Positions 43,933 to 52,619 are shown, counted from the first letter of the stretch. The stretch is DNA of 64,000 nt from Infirmifilum lucidum (GCF_014876775.1 NZ_CP062310.1:1561847-1625846), one strand, 5' to 3'. The notes: generated by a model not told the origin, from the letters alone. Numbers and translations are program-made.

Positions 43933-43973
43933 CTTCTCTAGCTTTTAGGTACTTGTAGTTTGTGTAATGTTAA

Positions 43974-43987
43974 ACTTATATATAAGT
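43974..43987 (+). promoter_or_regulatory. Palindromic TATA element upstream of the MFS gene
   Basis: ACTTATATATAAGT is a perfect 14-bp palindrome centred at 43981. Being symmetrical it could serve the divergent methyltransferase gene (start 43932, about 48 bases away) and the MFS gene. It favours MFS starts at 44017 or 44038 over earlier codons. Confidence 0.5.
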
Positions 43988-44016
43988 TGGATTTTAACAT
44001 GTCGATCAAGCCTAAC

Positions 44017-45216
44017 ATGTCGGTCGGTCGACCTTTCATGGGTGTGAGATCCAGAGAGCTCGAGAGGAGTATCTTGGCACTACTCTTAATGGGCTTTACG
44101 GCCTCCCTGGGTAGCTCTATTGTAGCCGTCGTCCTACAGCCATACCTTAAGCACCTAGGCCTCACGCCGCAGGACGTCGGGGCCCTGCAATTCGCGATGT
44201 CGCTGGCCACGGCACTGGCGCTAGTGCCCTCAGCCTACCTAGCGGACACTTACAGTAGAAAGAAGGTAGCAGTAGCCTCCCTAGCGTTCTCGGCGCCGGG
44301 CCTACTCATTGTGGTGTTCGGCGGGGAGAGACAGCTCTTGTACCTTGGTTTCATCTTAGTGGGAGTGGGTAATGCCTTGACTGCAGTGTCCCTTAACCCC
44401 CTCCTAGCTGACGTGACTCCAGCGGAGAAGCTCGACGCCGTCAGCTCTATTTCCCAGGTGCTGGGCCTCACGGGGGCCTCTATAGGCTTGGCTCTCTCGT
44501 GGCTCCCACAGTTGATGGCGTCCTCTACGGGTAGCCTCCTCTACGCCTACCGCGTATTCATGCTTACTGGAGGAGCAGTATCGCTTGCAAGCCTCCTGCT
44601 ACTCCTCATAGTAAGGGAGGAGAGGAGGGGCTTAGGGGGTAAGAGCTTCCAGCTAGCTTTCTCGCGCGAGACTATGCTCCTCTCCGGGCTGGGCGCGGTC
44701 ATAGCGTTTGGCGCTGGTGCCTCAGTCTGGATCATCAACTACTACTTCATGCTCAAGTTCGGCGTTGAGGCCGGCGAGCTCGGGACAAGGATGCTGGCGG
44801 AAACCCTCCTGATGATACCTGCAACGTCGGCGGCCCCACTCGTGTCGGCGAGGCTAGGGACGCTAAACGCTGTGCTAGTGTTGCAGTCTGCCTCGATCCC
44901 CCTCCTCCTGTCGACAGCCCTTGCACCGGACTTCGTCTCTGCCGCCGCGCTGTACACCGCTAGGAGCCTGCTGATGAACGCGAGTAACCCCCTCTTCTGG
45001 GCCTTTAGCATGAGGCTTGTAGGCGAGGAGGAGCGCTCGAGGTACACTATGCTAAACACTCTAGCATGGCAGGTCGCGGGAGGGGCAGGCTCTGCTGTCG
45101 GCGGCTGGCTCATGGCCATGAACGTGGACTCCCCCATCTACTTCACGGCTGCAGTCTACGTGGTATACCTACTCCTCCTCTACTACCTCTTCAGGGGTAC
45201 AACTAGACACTTGTAG
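44017..45216 (+). CDS. MFS transporter
   Basis: About 399 residues with twelve predicted membrane helices. The loop after helix 2 has YLADTYSRKKVAVAS, the MFS motif A pattern. Substrate cannot be told. The open frame begins at 43960, but the TATA box at 43974-43987 excludes the first codons; ATG 44017 is chosen, with ATG 44038 also possible. Confidence 0.85.
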   Translation: MSVGRPFMGVRSRELERSILALLLMGFTASLGSSIVAVVLQPYLKHLGLTPQDVGALQFAMSLATALALVPSAYLADTYSRKKVAVASLAFSAPGLLIVVFGGERQLLYLGFILVGVGNALTAVSLNPLLADVTPAEKLDAVSSISQVLGLTGASIGLALSWLPQLMASSTGSLLYAYRVFMLTGGAVSLASLLLLLIVREERRGLGGKSFQLAFSRETMLLSGLGAVIAFGAGASVWIINYYFMLKFGVEAGELGTRMLAETLLMIPATSAAPLVSARLGTLNAVLVLQSASIPLLLSTALAPDFVSAAALYTARSLLMNASNPLFWAFSMRLVGEEERSRYTMLNTLAWQVAGGAGSAVGGWLMAMNVDSPIYFTAAVYVVYLLLLYYLFRGTTRHL

Positions 45217-45334
45217 TCGCCATCCTTTTCCGGGTAGAAATCCGGGTTCTGCAGGTGGCAGGCGAGTAGCTTCTAGAACGCTACAAGTAGGAAAGTCCAT
45301 TAAGTTAATACATGTACGTTTTGCCGTATAACGT

Positions 45335-45715
45335 ATGAGCTTCTACGAAGCTGAAGTTCTTAGGGAAAGGGCCAACGAGTTTCTGATCGCCGCTGAAGAC
45401 CTCTTTAGCAAGGGCTTCTACGACTTGGCAGCCTTTAGCGTCGAGCAGTACTGCCAGCTTATAGTGAAGTACAAGCTCTTGGTTAAAGTGGGGTACTACC
45501 CTAGAACCCACTCGCTGGTAAGCCTAATTAGGGAGCTCTCTAAGGTGGCGCCCCAAGTCAAAGTCCTGCTGGAGGAGGATGAGGTGATTATAGCCAGGAT
45601 AGAGGACGCCTATATAGGTTCACGGTACCTACCGAGGAGGTACAGTAGGAGGGAAGTCGAAGACATGCTTAAATTCGTTAAAGACAAGTTCAGGAGAGTG
45701 GTAGAGAGTGTATGA
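45335..45715 (+). CDS. HEPN-domain protein of a HEPN-MNT toxin-antitoxin pair
   Basis: A 126-residue helical protein: RANEFLIAAEDLFSKGFYDLAAFSVEQYCQLIVKYKLL is typical of HEPN partners of minimal nucleotidyltransferases, followed by RTHSLVSLIREL. In studied pairs HEPN is an RNase toxin blocked by AMP transfer from MNT. TTAAGTTAATAC about 28 bases upstream is the TATA box. Overlaps the MNT gene by 8 bases. Confidence 0.85.
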   Translation: MSFYEAEVLRERANEFLIAAEDLFSKGFYDLAAFSVEQYCQLIVKYKLLVKVGYYPRTHSLVSLIRELSKVAPQVKVLLEEDEVIIARIEDAYIGSRYLPRRYSRREVEDMLKFVKDKFRRVVESV

Positions 45716-46034
45716 CCCCACTCTAGAGGGTTTTAGGCGTTACAAACAGCTGGAAAACTACAGGGAGGTAGCTAAGAGAGTGAAGGAGATAATCCTGAAG
45801 GAGGGCTACACCCTACTCCACTTCTTGGTGTTCGGGTCTGTAGTGAAGGGGGAGTTCACTGCGAGCAGCGACATAGACATCCTGGTAGTCATAAAAGGGA
45901 TAAGCTACGAGGAGGCTGTCAAGCTGAAGGCCAAGGTCTACAGGGAGGTTGACGCACCACTAGAGCTCCACGTCGTCGACGAAAAGGGGTTCGAGTGGTA
46001 CAAGCGGTTCATAGACGCCTACGAGAGTATCTGA
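45708..46034 (+). CDS. MNT-type nucleotidyltransferase antitoxin
   Basis: A 108-residue minimal nucleotidyltransferase. The catalytic motif is FGSVVKGEFTASSDIDILVV (G-S then D-x-D), with a third acidic residue in PLELHVVD. It is expected to inactivate the HEPN toxin by adding nucleotides. GTG start overlapping the HEPN stop shows co-translation. Confidence 0.88.
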   Translation: MYDPTLEGFRRYKQLENYREVAKRVKEIILKEGYTLLHFLVFGSVVKGEFTASSDIDILVVIKGISYEEAVKLKAKVYREVDAPLELHVVDEKGFEWYKRFIDAYESI

Positions 46035-46426
46035 GCCAGCTTCTTATCTCCTGTGCAAAGAACTGCTCGTGAGCTTCCCGGCAACCCCTTGAAGGCCTCT
46101 TTTCAGAACCACTGCCATGAGCGGCTCTACAGTTGCACCATAAAATATAGAATGCAACTTCTAATACTCACCCTGCGTGATGTTCCGTAGCCCTGTACTA
46201 TGCTGGTTTGTAGCCTGGGGTGTAGGGCTAGGGGAAGACTGGCCTATGGTTGCTTACAGCGTGTGATCAACTACTAGGGGGTTCAGGAGTTGGCCTGTGC
46301 TTAGGGGGGTAAGTGTCATTTTTATTGCAAGTGCGGAGAGCGGGAGCTATGTATGACTAAAAACCTTCCTGTCTATATAGGTAGACTACCTCAGTTCCTG
46401 AGGCTTGCTAGTAGCTTCAGAGTAGC
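46035..46426. other. Gap left of the restriction-modification cassette
   Basis: No gene is supported. It holds an inverted repeat AGTTGCA/TGCAACT around the AT-rich ATAAAATATA (about 46131-46159), the left 24-bp direct repeat (46226-46249) and a short hairpin CTCAGTTCCTGAG near 46390. Confidence 0.45.
46226..46249. repeat. Left 24-bp direct repeat of the RM cassette
   Basis: Begins GGCTAGGGGAAG and ends GGCCTATGG, identical to 49724-49747. Read on the minus strand it encodes HRPVFP then stop, the same C-terminus as the regulator gene at the right end, but the preceding bases diverge, so it is only a gene-end fragment. Confidence 0.8.
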
Positions 46427-46462
46427 GCTTATATACGTCCCTCGACCCATATGGGTTGAGGG
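46427..46462 (+). promoter_or_regulatory. TATA box and 24-bp palindromic operator of the RM cassette
   Basis: GCTTATATAC at 46427-46436 is a TATA box. Right after it, 46439-46462 is a 24-bp palindrome with core ACCCATATGGGT and one mismatched pair (46444/46457). It would cover the transcription start, so a bound protein should repress the cassette promoter. Confidence 0.65.
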
Positions 46463-46471
46463 TCATAGTAC

Positions 46472-46774
46472 ATGCAAGACTTTACGAGAGAGTGGGCCTT
46501 GAGCTGGGTTAGGGGCTCTATAGTGGGCTACGTGAGAGGATCTACACCTCTTAACATAGTTCTGGGTAGGATTAAGAGAGCGTTAGAGAGTTACGGGGTT
46601 ACAGTGAATGATATAGAACTCATAGTAAAGTCTATAGAGGCTGACCCCTCAGCCCTGCCGCACATGGATTTACCGGCTAAAAAGGCGAAGCTGAATGAGT
46701 TGAGGGAGGCCCTAAAGGGCATGAGAGGGAGCAACCGGGGCCCAGTCAGTGGTGGGGGATATGGCAGGCTATAA
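46472..46774 (+). CDS. Small unknown protein at the head of the RM cassette
   Basis: A 100-residue, mostly helical protein (LGRIKRALESYGVTVNDIELIVKSI) with a basic, glycine-rich C-terminus. Not recognised. It starts 10 bases after a palindromic operator and overlaps the methyltransferase gene by 26 bases. It might be a controller that binds the operator, but no clear helix-turn-helix is seen by eye. The start ATG 46472 fits the TATA spacing loosely. Confidence 0.6.
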   Translation: MQDFTREWALSWVRGSIVGYVRGSTPLNIVLGRIKRALESYGVTVNDIELIVKSIEADPSALPHMDLPAKKAKLNELREALKGMRGSNRGPVSGGGYGRL

Positions 46775-48167
46775 TGCAGTGAAGCTGGCCCTGTGGTCGT
46801 TTATCAGGAGGTTTAGGGGGGAGAGGTTCAGCATGGGGGACGCCAGGGCCTACGTCTCCGCGCTGGCTGACATATTCATTGCCAGGGACGGGCTTCCGTT
46901 CGTGGAGGCGCTAGAGGAGGCCCTCAGGCACGCGAGGGCGTCTACTGCGGGGGGCTATCCTAGGGACTACTGGGAGGTGTACGAGGAGTGGCTCAGGCTG
47001 GACAGGACACGCCTGGCCCAGGACGGGTTCCCGAGCTGGGAGAGGCCGGAGCCCGTGAGGGAGCGGTACGGGCTCGCTGTCGTGTCGCTGTTCACAGGAG
47101 CCTACGGGCTCGACTTGGGGTTCGAGGAGGAGGGCTACGACGTCACAGTTGCCCTAGACGTGTCCGAGGACTCCCTCAGCGAGCTAAAGGCCAACAGGCC
47201 CCGCATCCCGTTCCTCCTCGGCGACATAAAGAGGTTCTCGACCAAGGACATCCTGGAGGAGGCAGGCCTAGTCCCGGGCGAAGTGGACGTAGTGACTGGC
47301 GGGCCCCCATGCCAGCCCTTCAGCCCGGCCGGGAAGAGGCGGTCTCTGGGGGATCCGAGGGCCTCAGCCCTCATGGAGTTCATAAGGGTTGTGAGGGAGG
47401 CCAGGCCCAGAGCCTTCGTTATGGAGGAGGTTCCCGGGCTCCTGAGCGCCAGGGTGAAGCACGTCCCGATAAGGGAACGGGGGGAGAGGCCCCCGTCCCC
47501 CGAGGAAGAGCCTGGGTCGGCGTGGCGCGTAGTCTTGGAGGAGCTGTCCAGGACAGGATATGTGATAAAGTGGAGGCTCCTCAACGCTGCCTGGTATGGG
47601 GCCCCCCAGGACAGAACCCGGATAATAGTCATAGGGGTAAGGCCAGATGTCCGGAGAGAGCCCGTATTCCCCGAGCCCGAGTACGGGGAGACCCCCGGGC
47701 TCCTGGGGCTCAGGCCCTATACCACTCTGGCCGAGGCCCTGTCCGGGCTCTTAGACCCAGGTTCCTACGCGGAGCTACCCCCCAAGTACAGCGAGTACAT
47801 AAAATACGTCCCCCCTGGGGGGAACTGGAGGCAAATACCAGACGAGCTCAAGCCCGCCGCCATGAACGGCGCACTCCCGGCTGGGGGTGGCAGGATGGGG
47901 TTCTACAGGAGGCTCTGCTGGTTCGAGCCCTCCCCGACTCTCGTCACGCACCCGGCGATGAAGGCGACGATGCTCGTCCACCCGTGGGAGGACAGGCCCC
48001 TTTCAGTGCGGGAGTACATGAGGCTACAGGGGTTCCCCGACGAGTGGAGGGTCGTTATCGGCATCCAGGAGGCCTACAGGCTCTTCGGGGAAGCGGTACC
48101 CGTCCCGCTCGCCAGGGCTGTGGCGAGAGCCGTGAGGGACAGAGTGCTCATGGCCGGAAGCCACTGA
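46749..48167 (+). CDS. DNA (cytosine-5) methyltransferase
   Basis: A 472-residue enzyme that puts a methyl on cytosine C5 in DNA. Motif I is VSLFTGAYGLDLGFEEEGY, motif IV GGPPCQPFSPAGKR with the catalytic cysteine, motif VI FVMEEVPGLL (EEV instead of ENV), motif VIII QDRTRI, motif IX REYMRLQGFPDEW and motif X FGEAVPVPLA. A 110-residue N-terminal extension of unknown role precedes motif I. It protects host DNA from the endonuclease encoded at 48855-49595. Start GTG 46749 overlaps the small gene. Confidence 0.92.
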   Translation: MVGDMAGYNAVKLALWSFIRRFRGERFSMGDARAYVSALADIFIARDGLPFVEALEEALRHARASTAGGYPRDYWEVYEEWLRLDRTRLAQDGFPSWERPEPVRERYGLAVVSLFTGAYGLDLGFEEEGYDVTVALDVSEDSLSELKANRPRIPFLLGDIKRFSTKDILEEAGLVPGEVDVVTGGPPCQPFSPAGKRRSLGDPRASALMEFIRVVREARPRAFVMEEVPGLLSARVKHVPIRERGERPPSPEEEPGSAWRVVLEELSRTGYVIKWRLLNAAWYGAPQDRTRIIVIGVRPDVRREPVFPEPEYGETPGLLGLRPYTTLAEALSGLLDPGSYAELPPKYSEYIKYVPPGGNWRQIPDELKPAAMNGALPAGGGRMGFYRRLCWFEPSPTLVTHPAMKATMLVHPWEDRPLSVREYMRLQGFPDEWRVVIGIQEAYRLFGEAVPVPLARAVARAVRDRVLMAGSH

Positions 48168-48217
48168 ACCACCGGCAGTGTTACTGGTGGGGGGCTCATC
48201 ACCCACGGGGGGTGGGG

Positions 48218-48871
48218 GTGGAAGCAGGGCTCGAGGATATCGGGAGGATTGTCATAGAGTGGGAGAAGGCCCACTGGATCCCGTACCCTTGGCGTGTCAA
48301 CAGAACTCCGTATCGGGTTCTGGTTGCCGAGGTGCTCCTGAAGAGGACTACCAGGCAGGCTGTGGCCAGGGAATTTCCGAAGTTTATTGCGAAGTTCCCT
48401 GATATACACGCTCTTTACAGAGCCCCCATTGAGGAGGTCGAGGAGGCCCTGCTACACCTGGGCCTCTACAGGCAACGGGCCCGCCAGCTTAAGGAGATAT
48501 CTAAGGTTGTTGTCGAGGTCTACGGGGGGAGGATACCGGACGACTGGGATGCTCTGGTTGGCATAGAGGGCATAGGGGTTTACATAGCGGGGGCGGTTCT
48601 CAGCTTCGGGTATAGGAAGCGGGCTCCCGTGGTTGACTCAAATGTGATAAGGCTATTCTCGAGACTAACCGGGAAGAGGTACACTAGGGCTGAGGACATG
48701 CTTCCCCTTCTCTGGGGGGTTGTCCCGGAGAGAGACCATGATATCTTCAACTATGGGGTTATAGATCTCGGGGCTATGGTCTGCACGTACAGGGGGTCGA
48801 GGTGTTGGGAGTGCCCACTGGCTGGGTTTTGCACCACAGCTAGACAAACAGGCTTCATGAGAGACTTCTGA
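48218..48871 (+). CDS. MIG-type G:T mismatch DNA glycosylase
   Basis: A 217-residue HhH-GPD glycosylase with an iron-sulfur cluster. The helix-hairpin-helix is VGIEGIGVYIAGAVL, with tyrosine where endonuclease III has its catalytic lysine, as in the Methanothermobacter plasmid enzyme Mig. The catalytic aspartate is in VVDSNVIRL. The cluster motif is C-x6-C-x2-C-x5-C (CTYRGSRCWECPLAGFC). It removes T from G:T pairs formed when 5-methylcytosine deaminates, a serious problem at high temperature, which explains its place behind the methyltransferase. GTG 48218 (or 48212) is the start. Confidence 0.88.
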   Translation: MEAGLEDIGRIVIEWEKAHWIPYPWRVNRTPYRVLVAEVLLKRTTRQAVAREFPKFIAKFPDIHALYRAPIEEVEEALLHLGLYRQRARQLKEISKVVVEVYGGRIPDDWDALVGIEGIGVYIAGAVLSFGYRKRAPVVDSNVIRLFSRLTGKRYTRAEDMLPLLWGVVPERDHDIFNYGVIDLGAMVCTYRGSRCWECPLAGFCTTARQTGFMRDF

Positions 48872-49595
48872 GGAACTTCACGACGTCTCCTCCGTAGCGC
48901 TCTTCGAGTTTCTTCGCCAGTTCATCTACCTTCCTCTCTAACATGTCGAATATATCGACACCTCCAACCCCCCTCATGGCGTCTATGATCGTGTCGTAGA
49001 GGTCGGGGTTCCCCAGGAACTCCTTAAACACCCCCCTGCCGACCCTGAGGTACTCCTCAGGGTCGTACCCGTGGCTTTCCAGTGTGGACTCCGCCACGGC
49101 AAAGGCCCTCTTGCCGTAGGTCAGGACTAAGTAGGGTCTATACCCGTTATCTATGGCCTCCTTCGCATGCTCCACGAACCTTTCGACAATATCCTTGTTC
49201 ACGTCCGCGGGCCCCGATTTCACGGACAACACCTTGCCCTTCCACGTTGCCTCGCCCTCCCTGAACTCCCGATCTATTACTATATCCCACCAGCATATCC
49301 ACCCCCTGCCCTCCCTACACAGGCGGTGTTCCCTCCCCCTAATCCCACCCAGAAGCTCTCGAAGGAAGGCCTCCATGGTGAAGCCGAAGCTTGTCCCCAG
49401 AGATCTCTCGACCCTCCTGTAGACGAAGAGCTCGGCGATCTCCCTGAACGAGTTGACTTGGAGGGCAGCAACAATGTATGGGTTGAGGCCTCCCTTCTCG
49501 ATCAGATCTTCGATTGTTATACTGCTAATGAGAACCCCGACCTGCTCCACGAACCTGGAAATATGCTTGAGAGCCCGCTGGAGCCTGTCTTCCAT
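48855..49595 (-). CDS. Type II restriction endonuclease (probable)
   Basis: A 246-residue protein convergent with the glycosylase gene (17-base overlap). It has a nuclease-like core: WWDIVIDRE, then ATWKGKVLSVKSGPADVNKD, an S-x-K version of the PD-(D/E)XK site, followed by YRPYLVLTYGKRAFA. The wording resembles PmeII-family endonucleases. Position beside a 5mC methyltransferase and its repair enzyme supports the call; the recognition site is unknown. It has its own promoter region (CCTATATTAC on the minus strand). Confidence 0.75.
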   Translation of the reverse strand: MEDRLQRALKHISRFVEQVGVLISSITIEDLIEKGGLNPYIVAALQVNSFREIAELFVYRRVERSLGTSFGFTMEAFLRELLGGIRGREHRLCREGRGWICWWDIVIDREFREGEATWKGKVLSVKSGPADVNKDIVERFVEHAKEAIDNGYRPYLVLTYGKRAFAVAESTLESHGYDPEEYLRVGRGVFKEFLGNPDLYDTIIDAMRGVGGVDIFDMLERKVDELAKKLEERYGGDVVKFLRSLS

Positions 49596-49723
49596 CTCGC
49601 CGGCCTCTATGAACCCACGTGATAGCTTGTAATATAGGTTTTGAACTCAGCTTTCGGGCTAAGCTTGCCGACGAGAGGCCGCTGGAGGTGGAAAGGGGGA
49701 TAAGAAATGTTCTTGAGTTTAAA

Positions 49724-49747
49724 GGCTAGGGGAAGACTGGCCTATGG
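49724..49747. repeat. Right 24-bp direct repeat of the RM cassette
   Basis: Identical to 46226-46249. Here it forms the last codons and stop (HRPVFP, TAG) of the intact minus-strand regulator gene. The cassette between the repeats is about 3.5 kb. Confidence 0.8.
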
Positions 49748-50685
49748 CTGTCTATAGACTCGAAACTATACACCCAGTCGCCTCCCTTAAGGCTCTTCCA
49801 GAGTAGCGGCCTCCTGTACCTCGCCTCCCCTGGGGGTACGATGAGCTCCCCGTAGGCGCTCCTCACCCCTAGAGCCCTCATAGCCCTGTAGAAGCCTACT
49901 TTTTCGTGGGCGCTGAAGCGGGCGACAACCAGGGCTCTCTTCTTGTCGAGTATTGAGAACCAGTGCCCCGTGATGCTCGACGCCACCCTTGCTAGCGCGC
50001 AGCTACGCCACCCCTCGACTAGGTACACTTGGACTGGGATGCCGTTTTCTGGAACCACAAGGTAGGCCGCGTTGCCCGTCCAGAGGGGCTTGACGTGCCT
50101 CCTGAAGTGGTACTCGACTGTTGCGGCTGTAATGTTGGAGAGCTGGCTGTCCAAGCCCCTCGCGAGGCTGTAGGCCTTTGACGCCTTGAGGAAGGGGTTG
50201 TCCAGCTTGAACGACAGTATAGAGGCGTCCACGACGTCTGGCCTCGCAGGCACTACGCGCGGCTCCTCCGGCAGGGCATAGTCCTCCTCTGAGGGCTGTC
50301 TCGGCGTGCTCGACGGGTAACTTGACGGATCCCAGTACACGACCTGTAGCCCTCTCACTGTCTCGGCCTCACCGTATTCCTGTCGAAGGACTCTCTTGGC
50401 TGGGGCTAGGCCCAGGCACACCTCCACCTCTACCTCGCCCTCGAGCTTGGAGGTGAAAGTGCCCGCTACCCAGGGTGGACAGCCGCCGCTTGCCAGCACG
50501 GCTACAGGCAGGAGCCTGAAGGCCGGGAAGTTCACGAGGAAGCGGAAGGCGACAATGTTGGCCAGCTCTCTGTAAATCCTCCTGGTGACGCTATACCTGA
50601 GGCCAGCTCCCTCTGCGACGTTTTTCAAGCTAGAAGCCTTTAGGGCTGCTCTCAGGAAGGCCACGTGCTTTTCTCCTAGTTGCAT
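49726..50685 (-). CDS. Helix-turn-helix regulator, paralogue of the 3.5 kb gene
   Basis: A 319-residue protein with an N-terminal helix-turn-helix (LKNVAEGAGLRYSVTRRIYREL) and the same unknown C-terminal domain as the 3505 product (PDVVDASILSFKLDNPF and VEYHFRRHVKPLW). It starts 5 bases after the marC-like stop, so both form an operon. Its 3' end serves as one of the direct repeats around the RM cassette, which may have integrated there. Confidence 0.65.
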   Translation of the reverse strand: MQLGEKHVAFLRAALKASSLKNVAEGAGLRYSVTRRIYRELANIVAFRFLVNFPAFRLLPVAVLASGGCPPWVAGTFTSKLEGEVEVEVCLGLAPAKRVLRQEYGEAETVRGLQVVYWDPSSYPSSTPRQPSEEDYALPEEPRVVPARPDVVDASILSFKLDNPFLKASKAYSLARGLDSQLSNITAATVEYHFRRHVKPLWTGNAAYLVVPENGIPVQVYLVEGWRSCALARVASSITGHWFSILDKKRALVVARFSAHEKVGFYRAMRALGVRSAYGELIVPPGEARYRRPLLWKSLKGGDWVYSFESIDSHRPVFP

Positions 50686-50690
50686 CCCCT

Positions 50691-51284
50691 CTAGCCCCTC
50701 CCGAGGACTACGCGCAGGGCCTCCTCGAATCCCGACCTTATCATGGAGACGGCGAGGACTGCCAGGAGTAGCGAGAATATCCTCGCGAGGACTATTACCG
50801 TGTTCTTCCCGACCTTACTCACTATTACGTCGCTCCCGGAGAGTATCGCGTAGGCTATGAGAGTGTTGAGGGCTATGGATACGAGTGTCGGCAACAGCCC
50901 GTAGACCTCGTGCAGGTACATCACGACGTATATACTGCCGGGCCCTGCCAGGAGAGGCGTGGCCATAGGCACAACCGCTACGTCTTCGTTCCTAAGAGTC
51001 TCTGCCTCTACTTTCCCGATCAATCCTTCAAGCGCCAGGAGCAGGAGTAGGATGCCGCCGGCGATCTTGAAGTCCGTGAAGGTGACGTTGTAGTAGGCGA
51101 AGAAAGAGTAGCCGAAGAGCGTGAAGAAGAGGAGGAGCAGCGAAGCAACGAGCACGGATTTCGCGAAAACCTTCTTCCTCTCCTCCTCGCCCATGTTACT
51201 CGTCAGAGTGTAGAATATCGGTATGTTGCCTACCGAGTCGAGGACTATGAACAACATTATAAAAGCATCCCAGTAGTCGCGCAC
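50691..51284 (-). CDS. MarC-family membrane protein
   Basis: A 197-residue membrane protein with six helices. Family signs are FIVLDSVGNIPIFYTLT near the N-terminus and VPMATPLLAGPGSI in the middle. Function of MarC proteins is unsettled. First gene of an operon with the helix-turn-helix protein, which suggests it may be regulated by, or work with, that regulator. Confidence 0.88.
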   Translation of the reverse strand: MRDYWDAFIMLFIVLDSVGNIPIFYTLTSNMGEEERKKVFAKSVLVASLLLLFFTLFGYSFFAYYNVTFTDFKIAGGILLLLLALEGLIGKVEAETLRNEDVAVVPMATPLLAGPGSIYVVMYLHEVYGLLPTLVSIALNTLIAYAILSGSDVIVSKVGKNTVIVLARIFSLLLAVLAVSMIRSGFEEALRVVLGRG

Positions 51285-51419
51285 AAGGAGAAGGCGCCGT
51301 CTCCAATAAAAAGCTTTACACGTGCCATCTTAACAGCCGCGCGTAGGGCTCCCGCAGAAGCACTTTCACCATCCAACGCAAACCCTTTAAAAGCGGCTTC
51401 AAGGGTATCACTAGCAGAG

Positions 51420-52577
51420 ATGAGAGTAGGCGTAGCAGAGCTACCCCTCCACGCGGGCACGGTTCCCAGGTGGTTAATAGACAGGATGACGGGGCTGGCG
51501 AGAGCAGTCGTCGAGCTCGTAGTAGACGAGTACGGGCCGCGCGGCCTCCTCGAGAGGATATCCGACCCCGTCTACTTCCAGGCGTTGAACAACTTAATCG
51601 GGATGGACTGGGACTCCTCCGGCTCTACCACGGTCACCACTGCCGTGCTGAAGGCCGTGGTCAACTCGATGGACATCGGGGTGAGGGTTGCAGGTGGCAA
51701 GGGCAAGAAGAGCCTCGAGACGCCTGCAGAGCTCGAGAAGCATGCACGCGAGCTGGGGCTAGACCCAGCCCCCTACGTCAGGACTTCATACCTGGTCGCG
51801 AAGGTCGACAGCGCCGGGATCCAGGCGGGCTACCAGCTGTACCACCACGCGTTCTTCGTGGCAGAGGACGGCACGTGGGCTGTAGTCCAGCAGGGCATGA
51901 AGCCTGAGGCAAAAGTTGCGCGCAGGATGCACTGGTTCTCCGAGAGGGTTGTAGACCCCGTAAACGAGCCCCACTCTGGAATATCCGGCGTCAGGGAGCC
52001 CTTCGCGCTCAATACCGTAGCCGGCGAGGCCTCGAGCTTCAGGAAGCTCGCCGTGGATCTGGCCCAGGAGGGCGCGAGCAGGATAGAGGGCTACATAAGG
52101 CAGGCTATGGCCATAGCCTCTGGCTATAAACCCCTAGCCTTCTACAAGCCCTACGAGAACATTGACGCCAAGGCCGTACTCGAGAGGTACTCCAGGCTCG
52201 GCATGCCTAGACCCGAGAGGAAGGGGCTTGACACCGCGAGGGAGACCGGCGTGAAGAGTTACTCGGAGCTACTCTCCATCAGGGGGATAGGCCCCTCGAC
52301 TGTACGCGCCCTCGCCCTCGTGGCGGAGCTGGTATACGAGACCCCGCCATCGTGGAGAGACCCCCTCACGCACCCCGTCGACCCATTTAAATTCGCCTAC
52401 GCTGTCGGTGGGAAAGACGAGGTGCCTTTCCCGGTCGACAAGAAGACATACGACGAGCTACTCTCCATACTGGGCAAGTTACTCGAGCGGAAAATCTACT
52501 CGAAATGGATCCTCAGACAGCTTGCCATGCTCACTAAGGATTGGAGTCCACCGCCAGAGGACAAAAAGCCAACATAA
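51420..52577 (+). CDS. DUF763 protein
   Basis: A 385-residue protein of the DUF763 family, found in archaea and some thermophilic bacteria. The N-terminus MRVGVAELPLHAGTVPRWL, the motif WDSSGSTT and GYQLYHHAFFV are characteristic. A helix-hairpin-helix-like stretch, LLSIRGIGPSTVRALALVAE, sits near residue 285 and hints at DNA binding. The reaction is unknown. Divergent from marC; ATG 51420. Confidence 0.9.
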   Translation: MRVGVAELPLHAGTVPRWLIDRMTGLARAVVELVVDEYGPRGLLERISDPVYFQALNNLIGMDWDSSGSTTVTTAVLKAVVNSMDIGVRVAGGKGKKSLETPAELEKHARELGLDPAPYVRTSYLVAKVDSAGIQAGYQLYHHAFFVAEDGTWAVVQQGMKPEAKVARRMHWFSERVVDPVNEPHSGISGVREPFALNTVAGEASSFRKLAVDLAQEGASRIEGYIRQAMAIASGYKPLAFYKPYENIDAKAVLERYSRLGMPRPERKGLDTARETGVKSYSELLSIRGIGPSTVRALALVAELVYETPPSWRDPLTHPVDPFKFAYAVGGKDEVPFPVDKKTYDELLSILGKLLERKIYSKWILRQLAMLTKDWSPPPEDKKPT

Positions 52578-52619
52578 AAACATATACTAGAGTAACGACT
52601 AGCCTACGGCGGGAAACAC

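Noticed and set aside
46988..48217. 627-residue frame fused in front of the MIG glycosylase
   Set aside because: The first 410 codons are an out-of-phase reading of the methyltransferase gene, rich in R, G, P and A. Only the part from 48212/48218 is family-like.
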